Source of the DNA: Laburnicola sp. R22_1
Taxonomy: Eukaryota; Ascomycota; Dothideomycetes; Pleosporales; Didymosphaeriaceae
Direction of reading: 5' to 3'
DNA length: 64,000 nt
NCBI GenBank assembly: GCA_014281115.1
Contig: JACONQ010000013.1
Location: 2,222,501 to 2,286,500 of the forward strand
This document shows, piece after piece, positions 12,405 to 24,176 of this stretch (position 1 is the first letter of the stretch; every line of letters begins with the position of its first letter). The notes beneath the pieces are model-generated. The model was given only the letters and a program-made list of their open reading frames with translations. It was not told where the DNA came from and ran no database searches. A program made the translations under genes and the position numbers.

Positions 12405-12545
12405 GCAAATAGGTATAGGTTAGGTTGGATTAGAGTTAGGATCTTACGTAATCTAATCTAACTCTAACCTAACTCTACTTATATAAGACCTTAACCCTAA
12501 CCTAACCTAGATTATATAAGACTCTACTCTAACCTAATCCTAGAG
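12405..12545. repeat. Degenerate TTAGG/CCTAA-type tandem with inverted symmetry
   Basis: Runs such as TAGGTTAGGTTGGATTAGAG are followed by complementary runs (TCTAACCTAACTC, AACCCTAACCTAACC). Together they form an imperfect palindrome of telomere-like hexamer variants. The region may be a decayed interstitial telomere-like tract or simply a low-complexity satellite. Confidence 0.4.
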
Positions 12546-12689
12546 TACCTATTTAGTCTATAATAAATAGCTATTGTAATTAATTAAAAATATATTTTAA
12601 ATAATATTAACGTGTTTACAAGCGAGCTGCGAATCCTACTAAGTCTCTAAGCCTTTCGCAGCATATAAATTCACAACGCATTAATATTC

Positions 12690-14020
12690 TATTAATATAA
12701 TAGCTATCCTAAATTAAGCAGTATCTATAGAAGCCTTCTTACACGTGCGCGAGTTGTGCCCAGGCTTCCTACAGCGCCTGCAGCGCGCAGAAGCCTGCCG
12801 GCTCGCACCTGACTGCGCCTTGCCTTGCCGTATTTCTCCCTCTAGTTGCTGCTTAACAGCCTTTTAAGCAATAATATCCTCTCCCTCTGCCTTTAATAGA
12901 GTGCCTTGCTTTTAGATCTGCTTTTTTTTTTGCGCTGTTTACGCGTTGTAGCTGCCTTATTTGCCCTTTATAGAGTAGCTATCTCCTTGCGCATAAGCAC
13001 TATTAAATGCGCTATTCTCTTAGCGCCTCTTGTAAGCCAATTAAGCGACTAGATAACTGAGGTAGGAGAGGATCCCTAATGCCTTTGAATCCGCTTATAA
13101 ACTAGAGTTAACTGAGCGCCTAGCTCGCGTGCGTTGCTTGGTGTTGCAGACTCCCATAGGGCATCTAGTAGGGCTGCTGGCGACGGCGTACGAAGCTTCA
13201 CATTAAGCTTTGATATTACCGCCTCTGGATTGTGTGGGACTAGCCCAGCGCCTCGAAAGCTTGCGCAGATATTCTCCTTTGTAATTGACTGGTTGTAGGC
13301 GGCGCGGAAAGCTGGTAGGAACTTAAGCTTGGTGATATGGTTAATATGGTCGCGTATTAGGCCCTCGACCTGGCGCCCGTACGCCCACTTTAATGGCGAG
13401 AAATAGCCCATGTTAAGTGGCTGTAGGAGGTGTGACGAATGTGGTGGCATGCATAGGGTATAGATCTTGTTTTCCCTGCAGATCTCCTAGAATTCGAGTG
13501 AGTTGTGGCTCTTATGGCTATTGAGTATTAGGAGCTGACGCGCGCCTACTCTACGCTCTACTATATGCTTAATAAAGTGCTGTAGCCAGGCAACACTAAG
13601 CTTGTTTGTAGTCCACCCATTGTCGCTAAGACTAATAGTCCAGTTACCTGGTATATCGTCGCCCTTGTACCAGGCCGAGAGGTGGTACTTGCCAGCGAAG
13701 ATAACAAAGGGCGGGATTGCCCACCCAGTAGCGTTGATTCTGTGGATTGTTGTCACCCACTCACAATTGCCTGGCTAGATCGCTTTTGGCTAACCACGTC
13801 TCTCTGAGCCTGTAACAACTAGCTAAGAGGATATCTTGCCCATTAGAAAGCCAGTCTTGTCCAAGTTAAAGGTGTCCTTATCGCAGATACCGTAGGTGGT
13901 CTTTATACGTGCTACTAGCTCAAACCAGGCCTGTATAGCTGTTGGGTCCTCGCAGAGGGCTCGCTGTTAATTGTAGGCTCGATTAAATCGCGTTGTGAGG
14001 CTGTCTGTTCGCTTGACAAA
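12690..14020 (-). pseudogene. Fot/pogo-type transposase relic with C-terminal zinc knuckle
   Basis: On the minus strand the protein runs from a CENP-B-like region (NFVKRTDSLTTRFNRAYN) through a DKTGFLMGK block and an RRVGARQLLILNSHKSH block (the middle DDE residue region, where Asp is now Asn). It continues through MPPHSSHLLQPLNMGYFSPLKWAYG and a proline-rich segment to CRRCRKPGHNSRTC, a CCHC zinc knuckle typical of Fot/Tan-type fungal elements. The frame is open in two long pieces (13487-13756 and 13076-13450) but has several TAG/TAA codons. The N-terminal DNA-binding part is missing because the copy is cut where the next pogo element begins near 14030. It is less RIP-damaged than the relic at 600-2110. 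Confidence 0.8.
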
Positions 14021-15238
14021 GTTTCTAACGTGTCTGTGCGCGTGCCGAGCCACCCAACACCAAAACGCTAAATAATCGCCTGAATTTGACGCGTTATAAC
14101 TCCACCAATATGGGGGCAATCGAGGATGCGATTGCAGCTATTGAATCTTTAAATCTAGGGGAATCATTTTCGTACAGAAATATTGCTGCCACCTACGGTG
14201 TAGATCGAACTACGTTATCCCGAAGACACAAGCGCGTTCAGGCACTAAATGAAGCCAAGAACATCAACCAGCAGAAACTCAACCTATAGCAAGAGTAGGA
14301 GCTTGTAAAATATATCAAAGGACTCACAGAGAGACATATACCACCTACTAGGGAGATGGTACGAAATTTCGCCTCTATAGTAGCCAAGGAGGCAGTCAGC
14401 GAGAGCTGGGTTACCCACTTTATTAACTGACACAGCATTCATCTTATCTTGCAATGGACAGTTGGCATGGACAGTAATTGCCACAAAGCTGATTTAGGGG
14501 ATAAATATCGCCTCTACTTTTAGCTCCTATATGACAAGATTAATCAATATCAAATAGATCCTTGTTATACCTACAATATGGATGAGAAAGGCTTTATGAT
14601 TAGTGTTGTTGGCAGATTAAAGAGAATATTCAGCTGACGAATGTGGGAGAAGAAGGAGGTTAGGGCTTTACTTCAGGATAGAAATCGCGCGTGGATCACG
14701 CTCCTAGCATGTATATGCGCCGATGGATCTGCTCTGCCTCCTAGCCTAATCTATAAGGCTGCCAACAAAGGCATCCAATTAGCCTGGGTAAAAGACATCA
14801 AGGCAGGAGAACATGAAGTCTTTATCACCTTATCACCCTCTGGCTGGACGAACAACGATATTAGTCTTGCCTAGCTTGAACAGGTATTTGATCGCTGTAC
14901 AAAAGAGAAGACTTGACGAGCATATTGGCTCCTAATCCTAGACGGCCATGGATCCTACATTACAATGGATTTCATCGACTACTGTGATAAGTATAGGATT
15001 CTGCTTGCTATCCTGCCTCCTTATTTAACTTATACGCTTTAGCTACTTGACGTTGCAATGTTTAAGCCTCTATTAACTGCCTACTTAGCTGAGCTTTTGA
15101 AATACCTCAACGCAGGCCAAGGCCTAGTTTCTATTAAGAAGGGCAATTTCTTCCCACTATTCTGGAAGGCATTGCAGGCCTCCTTTAAGGAATTAACAAT
15201 CCTTAGCTCTTTTAGAGCAACAGGCATATCACCACCTA

Positions 15239-15244
15239 ATCCTA
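15239..15244 (+). repeat. Left target-site duplication of the LINE (ATCCTA)
   Basis: ATCCTA at 15239-15244 is repeated at 17384-17389, directly after the LINE tail. The pogo reading frame continues from one to the other. Confidence 0.6.
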
Positions 15245-17383
15245 GCAGATCAGAGCATGGGGTGAGACCAACAAGGTCACCTTTGCCCCAGAAAAGCAGG
15301 AAATGATACACCTGACTAGACAGCGGAGCAACTACGCACCACCATGTGTTGTAGATGAGCAGCTCACGATCTACCCTATTCTCCCAGGTGGAGAGCACAG
15401 CCAGCCAGCCCTGCGTTGGTTAGGAGTGTGGTTTGACCGCAGACTTACCTTTAGACGACACGTAGCCACACGCACTACAAAAGCTGCTAGGGTAGCTCAT
15501 CATATTCGCAGTCTGGCCAGGACCACCTATGGACCACCAGCTAGCTCCCTCCGCAAGGCCACTATTGCCTGTGTATACCCGTCGCTTCTGTACGGGACGG
15601 AATGCTGGTACAGAGGCCGCACTAAGCAGCCACATACACTCAAACCAGGCAGGTCACAAGAGGTTAGCGCTTACGTTGGATAGCACATAGCTGCTATAGA
15701 CAAGACACTAGCTATAGCAGTAAGGGGCATTCTACTAGCGTGGAGAACAACCCCTACAGCTGCACTCTTCCGCGACGCCGGACTACTGTCTGCAGTAGTG
15801 GCACTAGAGGAAGCTAAAATCAGATTTGCGACCCACTTGCGCACTATAGATGCAGACCATCCTCTCACTAGGCGCACATTAGTATATATAGTAAATAGGG
15901 GTGTAAAAACAGGACAACCATAGCGAGTTAAGACCAAAGTCCAACAGATGGCATCTCTTCTACTAGAGATCCTTAGGACTACACTTACAGCCCCTCACTA
16001 CTTAAGTGGCTGCCGAATTAACCCAACGCTTGGCATAGACAAGAAGACTGCAGCTAAGGCTTTTAATATATAGTGGGCCCATCTCCCACCACTAGACGTG
16101 ACTATCTTCTCAGATGGCTCTGAACAGTACACAAAGGAAGGAGGAAAGTGGGTTACTTACAGCTTTGCAGTGTATTAGAACGGAAAGCAACTGCAGACTG
16201 GACGCAGGTCGCTCAACTCTACCTCGCACGTCTTTGACGCTGAGGCAGTAGGAGCATAGAGAGGCCTCTAGCACACTATAAGACAACCAGAGTTCAATAC
16301 CCGTCGAATCTGGCTGTGCATAGACAGCACCTCAGTTATATGGTGTCTGAGGGGCGACGCACCCCCTACCTCTTAATAGGCCTTTCTGGAGTGCTACAGC
16401 GCTATGGAGACTCACGATGTCTCTATTAAATAGGCCCCTGGACACCTAGGCATTGAAGGAAATAAGGCAGCAGACAGATTAGCTAACCTAGAAGCCCAAC
16501 ACCTATCACCTGCAATAGGTAAAGCTGCTTTGCCTACACTCTTAGGCATCAAGATAATTGCTCGCAAGACATTATAACACACACAACAGATCTAGTAGTC
16601 TAAAAAGAAGAACAAACTCTCTAGATAGTACAAAAGCTGGCACCTAGACTACGCACCACGCAGCAGTCTAAAGGAACTAGACCTACTAAGAGCTATCCTA
16701 GCCAGACTGCTTTCTATCCAGTCTATACATAGGGATTTTTCCTAGTACCACTAAAAATACAACCACAAGGATGCAAACCTCACCTGCTTATGCAGACAGG
16801 ACAAGACACCTAAGCACCTCGCGCTTTGCCGCAAGACTCTAGGGACGTTTAGCAGATGGCCACTTCGACCACCTATACCGCCATCCAGCCAGGCTAATGG
16901 CCTAGCGTACACTGCAGCACTAATAAGGGAGCCAGAGTTCTTTGGAGCCTTTACCAAACTAACGCAGTACTACACCAGGATCTGCCCCCGCTAGCTCTTG
17001 CAGCCCTGCAAAAGCAACAGGCAATGCAGCACCTAGTGGAACTAGGTCCAGCACAAGAGCTGCAATACTCCTCACCCCTCTTCCTCTCTTTCTCTCCCCC
17101 CGCCCCCCCTACACACACACACACACTCTCTCTCTCGGCACATAGATGCCTCAAAATGCAAGGAATGTACACGCACTGCTCAGTCTCTCCAACTGGAAGG
17201 GGAGCTGTAGTTCCGAAATGGTAGCAATACCCGCGCAGGCAAGAAATGCTTTCTAGGGTAGTGTGTTAGCACTGCAATTCCATAGCTTAGCACGTCGTAT
17301 ATGCCCTTCGGGAGGCGAGATGGTGGACTTAATCCCCATCAACTAGACGAAAAATGAATACCAACCAACCAACCAACCCTTCT
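15245..17383 (+). mobile_element. 5'-truncated LINE (non-LTR retrotransposon) with (CCAA)n tail
   Basis: The element starts abruptly inside the reverse transcriptase, with TNKVTFAPEK and EMIHLTRQR. It continues with LRWLGVWFDRRLTFRRHV and YPSLLYGTECWYRG (RT C-terminal part), then an RNase H domain: FSDGSEQ near 16111, DAEAVGA, CIDSTSVIWCLRG and PGHLGIEGNKAADRLAN. A Cys-rich segment with CLCRQDKTPKHLALC lies near 16785. The 3' UTR contains a C/T-rich and (CA)n-(CT)n tract (17071-17135) and the element ends with repeats of CCAA (17361-17380). Such a 5' truncation with a short tandem tail is typical of target-primed reverse transcription. Scattered stops show it is inactive. It resembles fungal I/Tad-group LINEs with RNase H; the clade is inference. 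Confidence 0.85.
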
Positions 17384-18281
17384 ATCCTAAGGTTATACTA
17401 CAGAGATTCAACACTAGCCCAAGCTCCTTAAGCGATAGCGAGTCCTCAGCCTTAAGTGCCTTAAACTGGAGGAAGACTGAAGGCCTACTGCGTCAGGTAG
17501 TCAAGGATCGAGGTGATAAACGAGCTCAAAAGCTAAGCCAGGCCTTACACCAAATCTCAACTCAAAAGACCCTCCTTGAGTATGAGGTCAAGGGCCTACA
17601 AAAGGCTCTGATTAACGAGAGAACGCGTAGGAAGCGAGGCAAGCCTCTCCTGCTTAAGGAGCCTGAGGAGTATCAAGGTGGAGCTATATTTTGGTCTCCA
17701 AGAAAGGTGAAGGAGGCACGTGATCGCCGGCAGCTCTAGGAGCGCGAGGAGGAGCAGGTACAACACCAAAAAGCTGAGACAAATAGGCTTTGTAAAGAAA
17801 CAAGACAGGCAAAGGCGAAGGAGAAGGAAATAAGGCGTCAGGCGAGGGCTGTAGCCAATCTGGTAAAGGAGAAGGAGAAGGCGGAGAAGGCTGCTAAACA
17901 GGCCTCTAGGGCAGCTGCTTGCAGGACTGCAAAACGACTCCAACAAGCTCTCAAAACGTCTCAAAAGGGTAAGAAGCGCAACCTTAAGGCTCCTATAAAA
18001 GCTACTCCTAGAAAGAGATCTATCGCGAGGCCTGCAGCTGGTGGGGAGGCTTATAAGGCTGTTATAGCTTAACCAGCTTCTACCTCGCGCAAAGGGCGCG
18101 CGATTAAAACTCCAACACGATTTCTATAGCTATATATATTAATTAATACCTATAGATATTACCACTAAAAAATATCGCGATAATAACTATTATGTGAGGC
18201 TCTACAGCCTCAAGTTGCAGAGCTGTTTTGGTGTTTAGGTGGCTCTGTTGGGTGGTGGGGCTGGTCGGACGGTGAGCCTCG

Positions 18282-19260
18282 GTAGTGGCGCGAAACAGAC
18301 CACATTAAGCGGCTGAAGGATATAAGATGAGTGCGCTGGCATACAGAGTGTTAGGATCTTCTGTTCCAGGCAATAATCCTTGAAATCCTAGGAGTGGTAG
18401 CTCTTATAGCTATCTAGAATAAGTAACCTCTATAACCCCACTATGCGCGGCCTTGTATACGCGTCAAAGTGCTTTAACCACGCGACTTCAAGCTCGCTGT
18501 TAGTCTAGCTGGTCTTAGAGACTAAGAGCTTCCAATCGCGGGGGATACTGGTCTCCTTATACTACGCTGAGATGTGGACTCACCCTTTGTAGATAATAAA
18601 GGGCAGGGCAGCATATCTAGCAGCGCAAATACTCTAAATTACTATAACCCACTTGCGGTTGCCTGGCTGAACAAGCGTAGGTTAAGAACGTCTTTCTAAA
18701 CCAGTTACAACCTTCATTAAGCCAATAACTCCTATCTAGAAGCCTATCTTATCGAAGTTATAGATGTCTTTATCCTGCACTCTATACTTAGCTTTTGTGT
18801 CCTCTACTAGCTGAAACTACGCATTTATAACCTCTAGGTCTTCCTATTATATCCTCTGTTAGTCCTTCGCTTAATTAAAAGCCATTTTAAGCTCAGGTAC
18901 GCGCTTTACAAAGCGCTAAGGCCAGCGTTGTCCTATAGGGTCTCTGTGCCGCGCAGCCAGCAGTTTGTTGGCCATATCTTCTACCTCACCTAGCTAGGGT
19001 GCAAATCCTCGCGAATCTAGGTTAAGGATATACTGTATAAGCGTCTGCTCTTCGGTTGCAATAAGCTTTGCTATGCCTAATCGTGTATCTGCTTAGGCGG
19101 TAATTCCGTTAATTCAATTGCGTAGTGTAGACTTTGGGATATTATATACTACAGCAGCGCGTCGCAGGCTTGAAATTTGCTTATTCTAATAGGCGTGAAG
19201 GGCAAGCTCAATTCTGCCTTCCTAATTAGATGATAACGCGTCGTGTTGTTGAGACATTAT
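18282..19260 (-). pseudogene. Fot/pogo-type transposase, N-terminal part only
   Basis: The ATG at 19258-19260 begins a frame with an N-terminal helix-turn-helix (ISSLRRAAVVYNIPKSTLRN), then the CENP-B-like segment and DLDSRGFAP-type text. The catalytic region follows, with SELEVAWLKHFDAYTRP and the LLILDSYKSYHS segment, and MPAHSSYILQPLNVVCFAPL at the left end. The frame has perhaps a dozen TAG/TAA codons, mainly CAG-to-TAG and TGG-to-TAG. After FAPL the sequence (18245-18285) no longer matches the family, so the C-terminal third is missing; the adjacent end of the 14030 pogo element probably caused the truncation. It is the same family as 600-2110 but much less mutated. Confidence 0.75.
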
Positions 19261-19547
19261 GATTTATAGTGAAGTGTTGTGGTCTTGGCAAAAACTGTCC
19301 GGCGGACTAATCTGTCCGGGCTACTAATAGAATATGTTAGTTACTATTATAATTGTTGTTGTTATTATTGCAGCAAAAAATATTATTAAAGAAATTATTA
19401 ATTATGTAATATAGTAGTTAGTTAAATAGTTAGCTATAAAGCAGTATATAAAAGGCGCCTATATTATATTTATATATTAACTAAGAGCTATATTTAATTT
19501 ATTTATTACGACTTAGACTATATTACCCTTATTAAAGATCTTTGTTA

Positions 19548-19790
19548 TGTTAAGATTCTAACCAAGGTTAAATCCGCACTATACACAGAGAGGAGTAAAA
19601 TAGAAGACGCTAAAACCTAGCACCTAGCACATAGTAGTAGTAACAAAATATACACAAAATAATAATAATTTTGTTATTAATATTTTGTATAGTAGCATTC
19701 TCGATAGTAGTTAATAGACAGTCTGCTATCTAGTATAACTAAGTTACATGTTATCTCTTAACTAGTGGACCGTTCTATATTACTCTTATA
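19548..19790 (-). repeat. LTR-like repeat family C, copy 2
   Basis: Reverse-oriented copy of 7603-7848, with GATTCTAACCAAGG, ACTATACACAGAGAGGAG, CTAGCACATAGTAG and GTTATCTCTTAACTAG in order. It ends next to a reverse copy of hairpin repeat D (19798-19890). Confidence 0.6.
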
Positions 19791-19797
19791 TAAAGAT

Positions 19798-19890
19798 ATC
19801 TCTTTTTAATTACTAAGTAGAAAGCTCTACTTTTTTATTATATTATTTAAGATAAAAGCCTTTGTTATTCTACCCCTAGGTAGTTAATTT
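19798..19890 (-). repeat. Hairpin repeat family D, copy 4
   Basis: Partial reverse copy: TTTTTAATTACTAAG, a decayed hairpin, then AAGATAAAAGCCTTTG and CCCTAGGTAGTTAATTT. Confidence 0.6.
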
Positions 19891-20214
19891 AATAACACAC
19901 ATATAAAGATATTAATATATTAAATATATAAATTTAATAGTAGATTAGTAATAGTAAATATAGTTTTAGTTTTATACTACTAAATTTTTATTATATAAAG
20001 CTATTTATCTTACTAATAGCTTATTTGCTAATAATAAGGACCTAATCTTATAGATAGAATTTCTTATTACTTTAGATAATAAGTATTATATAGATAATAG
20101 TAATAATTTTAAGATTCTAGTAAATATTATATACTAGCATTTAACTAAGTATAAAATAGTAATAAGAAGTATTTTTTACTAGTAAGCCCCTTCTAAATAG
20201 GAGTATAAACTGTC
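19891..20214. other. AT-rich spacer without recognisable gene
   Basis: Nothing coding is visible. The far end (20195-20214) already belongs to the sequence shared with 7849-7910. Confidence 0.4.
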
Positions 20215-20905
20215 TCCACTTATTAGTTTTTAAGTGGCCCTACTACGTTTAATTACTACGTTTTTTATTGCGTTACTAGTGCCTATATAATATTATATAA
20301 TATTATATGTATGCTAAGCCCTAGGACTAAAGCGCGTTAAAGTTTTTCTAAAGCCTCCCCTAGCTTCTAAGATAACTAACCCTATAATAATAACATCCTA
20401 ACTTGCTCGCCTGTCTACTACGTTACTAGCCAATTAATAACTTAGAACCCCTTCTTTATTCTACTACTACAATATATAATAAATTCCGCGCGTGCTCTCT
20501 ACTTCTAACACTAAATAGTACTCTACTATTCTTTGCTAATAACCTATTAATTTATTAATCTCTAGTATACTTCCCTAGTATTAGTTTTACTCTATCTATC
20601 TTCTATAGAAATCCTATAGTATAAGCGCGTACCTATATATACCTAATATCTTTTATAGCTATTCTATATAAATCTTACTCTAATAATTACGCTATAGCTT
20701 CTTTAGGTTATATAGCCTTATTTTATTCTTCTAAAGTCTCTTATAATCTTTGTCTATTCTCTTCTATTACCTTTAAAAATATATCTAGTAACCTTTATTA
20801 ATATAGCTAAGTATAAGGCAGCTAAACTAGTAGAGAGTAAGCTATAAGTTAAATTCCATACATGTAGTCCTTATATACTTATTAAAGTAGTAGGACTCTA
20901 ACAAA
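20195..20905 (-). repeat. Repeat family B, copy 2 (inverted relative to 6660-7910)
   Basis: Inverted copy of 6660-7445 plus 7849-7910, here uninterrupted. At 20215-20260 the sequence runs straight through the point where copy 1 has gained the 7446-7848 insert. It carries only three TAG units near 20475, where copy 1 has about 33. Confidence 0.65.
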
Positions 20906-21225
20906 CTAGCCAAGGCAATCTATTTGCCGCACTACTTATATTCTGCTACTATATAGTTAGCAATATTAGGTATGTAACCTTTATACTACTAATTCTAGCT
21001 AGCTTTATTACTATTATTATCTTTTTTTATTATACACATATAGACGTGTAACTATCTACCTTGTAGTAATAGCGTTATTAGGGCAAGAAATAGCTATACT
21101 AGATTATAATCTTAAGATCTTACGTAATAATATACTCTATGTGTAAGGGTAAATAAACACTTAATCTAGTTGTAGATTTTTATACTTTGTGTATAGGCTG
21201 CGTTATATTCTTATCTTTTAACTAT

Positions 21226-21415
21226 CTATTAACTGCCGTCGACAATGCTGCCGCGAAGAAAGTTAACAACGAAATCATCATTATTTTGTGTATATTTTGT
21301 TCCTACCACTGTGTGCTAGGTACTACGTTTTAGTGCCTCCTATTTTACTCCTCTCTATGTATAGTGCGAACTCGACCTTGGTTAGAATCTCTACACGACG
21401 AAGATGTTCAATATT
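21226..21415 (+). repeat. LTR-like repeat family C, copy 3
   Basis: Least mutated copy of the family (ACTGCCGTCGACAATGCTGC, GTGTGCTAGGTACTACG, CGACCTTGGTTAGAATC, CGACGAAGATGTTCAATA). It is a good reference for estimating RIP in the two others. Confidence 0.65.
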
Positions 21416-21486
21416 CTTATCTTTAACTTTAACTTTAGTATTTATAGACTATAGTACACTATAATTAACTACCTTATTAGTATGTG

Positions 21487-21605
21487 TGGCGTTAAATTAA
21501 CTACCTAGGGGTAGCACGACAAAGGCTTTTATCTTAAATAACATGATAAAAAATGCAGAGCCCTCTGCTTAGTAATTAAAGAGAGCGTGAAAAAGGTAAT
21601 GACAA
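21487..21605 (+). repeat. Hairpin repeat family D, copy 5
   Basis: Best preserved copy. It starts TGTGTGGCGTTAAATTAACT, has GGGGTAGCACGACAAAGGC, the perfect GCAGAGCCCTCTGC palindrome and TTAGTAATTAAAGAGAGCG. Confidence 0.7.
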
Positions 21606-21621
21606 AAAAAACCTTATTAGT

Positions 21622-21775
21622 ATAAGGGACTAATTTACACGTGCTAACAAATAGTTTCTAGCCTAACCTATTTTACTACTTTACCTTTTTTAATATATTT
21701 TTAGTATACCTATAGCTTTCTTTTATAGTGTTATACTATATACTAAAAGGTCTGCAATATTTCTCTTTCTAATAT
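21622..21775 (-). repeat. Dispersed repeat family A, copy 3
   Basis: Reverse copy of 2290-2475, with TTTACACGTGCTAA near 21645, CACCTATAGCTTTC-like text and TATACTAAAAGGTCTGC. Confidence 0.55.
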
Positions 21776-23640
21776 TACTAGTAAGCTATATAGTATAATC
21801 CTTTAAAATATTATACACACGCTTAGTCTATTATTAATTTCTATAGTTATTTATATAGACTTAAAGTCTCTTTATAATTACCTTATATAACTAGAAACTA
21901 TAAATAAAAAGTACTTTATAATTAATATTATACTACTTTGCAAACTATATAAGCACTATAAGATTTCTAAAATTAGATAAATTAATAAAAAGAATAATCC
22001 TACTAATGCCTATATAAAAAAGGCTTTAAACTAGACTCTAGAGCTTTTAATTTCTAGTAACACTTTAATAATTACTATTAAAGTATTAGTAAATTGCCTT
22101 AAGCCTACCTATATAAGCTTTACCTAGTCTTTATATAAAATTATTTTCTTATTATTTATTTATTTTTTTATATAATATATTCACCTCTTTTTATTAACAC
22201 TACCTTATAACGCTTTTTGTGTTAATAATAGTAGGAGTAATAACCGCTATTATTATAATATTTTTTATTAAAAACTTCTTAGTCGCAAAAAAACTATATA
22301 ATATATTTATTTAAATTTATATATATATTACTTAAAAATACGCTTTTTTCTACCTATTATTTATATAGAAAAAGAAGAGATATAGTATATATTTATTTAA
22401 AGAAAAGTTTTTATTTTAGTACTAATAAATAATATTTAGTATTATTAACCATATTATCTAGTCTTATTTTATATAATAATTGCACCTAACACTATAATTC
22501 TGCTATATATAAAAACTATATAATTCTATTTAGAAATTTACTAATATATAGTACTTAGTAAAGAGTTTAAAACTAGTATTACTACTATAATAGTAGGCGT
22601 ATAAAGTAGAAGGGGCTAAGCGCCCTTCTACTAGTTACTTAGCCTACTACTTTAGAGCCTTAGAGTTCTAAGTCTATGCTTCTACTAAGCTAGAAGTATA
22701 TAAGTCTATAGCTAGAGTTACCTTTAAACTCTATTAAATTTATAAGTTTACTTAGGCAACTCTAACCTCTTAGTCCAAAGCCCCTTATATAAAGTACTTC
22801 TAAAAATACTATATTACTAGACTAGAAGTGTATAAAAAGAGCTCTTATGCTAAATAATCTTAGTAGCCTATAATTATAGGTCTATACTAGCTATAAGAAT
22901 GATATTAATATTATATAAAGGCAGATACGCAATATATAACTTCTTAGGCTACTTTTATAATTAATATTTATATAAAAGTAAAGAATAATAAAACTTATAT
23001 TAATAAAAATATTTTAAAAGAATATAGAGTTTGCTAGAAAACTAGTTAAAAGTATAATATTTTTTTACCTAAAAAGACTATATAGTAATAGTAAAGCCAA
23101 GAAGACTAAGTTAGTTAATAACTAGTATAAGCGTTATTATCTATACTAAGTTAGTATTATATAAATATAAAATATTATATATTAAAGAATATAGTTTAGA
23201 ACTATATAGAATAGAGAAATAGCTTAATAATAAAAAAGCTAGGAAAAAGATATATATAAAAAGATATTTAAAGTAGAGAATAAGAAATATAAAAAATAAA
23301 AAAATAAAAGCCCGCCTTATATACCTCGTCCTTTTATCTAAAGTCCTAATTTTTATCTTTTATTAGTATTTATCTTCCCTTATCTAATATTACATAATTA
23401 CCTAATTCTACTACTTAAATAAATAAGATAAATAGGTCTACTTATTATATAAGAAATAAACTAAGTAAAAGAACTCTATATAAATAATATATTATTACTA
23501 TAATTTTATTATTAACTACGTAATTTTACTCTTAACTACTATTAGCTAAATTACTACTCTATTACTAATAAGTCTAATTGCAACTTTAACAAATAGTAGC
23601 AAAATATAATAAATTATTACTTAATAGAATGTTTTTATAA
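21776..23640. other. AT-rich gene-free stretch
   Basis: No supported gene. A 100-bp segment at about 22188-22285 matches 4120-4245. The segment 22580-23150 retains longer open stretches on the plus strand, but I recognise no family. All of it is RIP-like, with a high TA content. Confidence 0.45.
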
Positions 23641-23648
23641 GTAGATTA

Positions 23649-23653
23649 GTAAG
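23649..23653 (+). repeat. Left 5-bp target-site duplication (GTAAG) of copia element 2
   Basis: GTAAG directly precedes the left LTR and is repeated at 29724-29728 directly after the right LTR. Confidence 0.9.
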
Positions 23654-23869
23654 TGTCTGCACTCTCTTGTCTTCCAAGTCTACGAGAACTGTTGTTAGAT
23701 AGAACAAGCGCGTTGAGGTCGGATCTGCATAATCGTGCAGGGACCACCGTGCTTGGCGCACAAGGCGCGACATTAGAGCCAGCCGAACATAGGGGTGACA
23801 CAATACAGAATACAGACACTAGATACCAAAGACAGAGACTAGTTTTTCCTTGCTACCTGTGAACTGACA
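23654..23869 (+). repeat. Left LTR of copia element 2 (216 bp)
   Basis: Same length and about 96% identical to 29508-29723. The terminal inverted dinucleotides TG...CA are intact here. Confidence 0.9.
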
Positions 23870-24176
23870 CTAATTAGTAGTTACCCTTACAGTTAATGCT
23901 ATGAGATAACTATAGACAGCAAGGCGAACTAGAAGAGACACGACAAGGGGTATAGCGATACCCTAAACTGTGTGCTAACAAGACCCTAAGCGTTTACCTG
24001 GGTCTCCGCGTCCACTACGCCTTCGCCGGAACTCGCGCGTCGTAGCCTACTACTAAGCAACGAGGACTCTAAGCGTTTACCTAAGTCCCTGTCCATCACG
24101 CTCTACAGTACCCGCCGCTAACAGTACTATCAACCTGCGTCCCACGCTTTCAAAGAGACGCCCCACAAAATCACAA

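Larger units (their letters stand above)
14110..18072 (+). pseudogene. pogo-type transposase, split by LINE and nonsense codons
   Basis: Starts at ATG 14110 (MGAIEDAIAAIESLNLGE), following the start of the copy at 57740. The order is a helix-turn-helix with YGVDRTTLSRRHK (about 14190-14240), CENP-B-like DNA binding, YNMDEKGF (14574, first catalytic Asp), LILDGHGSYITMDFIDYCD (14932, second Asp), then LLAILPP and LFWKALQASFKE. Homology stops at 15244 and resumes at 17390 with the C-terminal coiled, Lys/Glu-rich tail to the TAA at 18070-18072. Removing the LINE restores colinearity with the 55883-57740 copy. At least eight in-frame stops, mostly TAG for CAG/TGG, show it is dead. Confidence 0.85.
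14030..18250 (+). mobile_element. pogo-type DNA transposon interrupted by a LINE
   Basis: The ends carry short inverted repeats built on GAGCCACC...ACACCAAAAC (about 14046-14066 and, reversed, 18222-18246). The inside is a plus-strand pogo-type transposase in two pieces around the LINE at 15245-17383. Its closest relative in the window is the nested element at 55731-57829, which encodes the same protein in better condition. The exact outer TA duplications could not be fixed. Confidence 0.65.

Noticed and set aside
22580..23150. Protein-like plus-strand stretch in AT-rich DNA
   Set aside because: Many stops and no recognisable motif; could be any RIP-mutated repeat.
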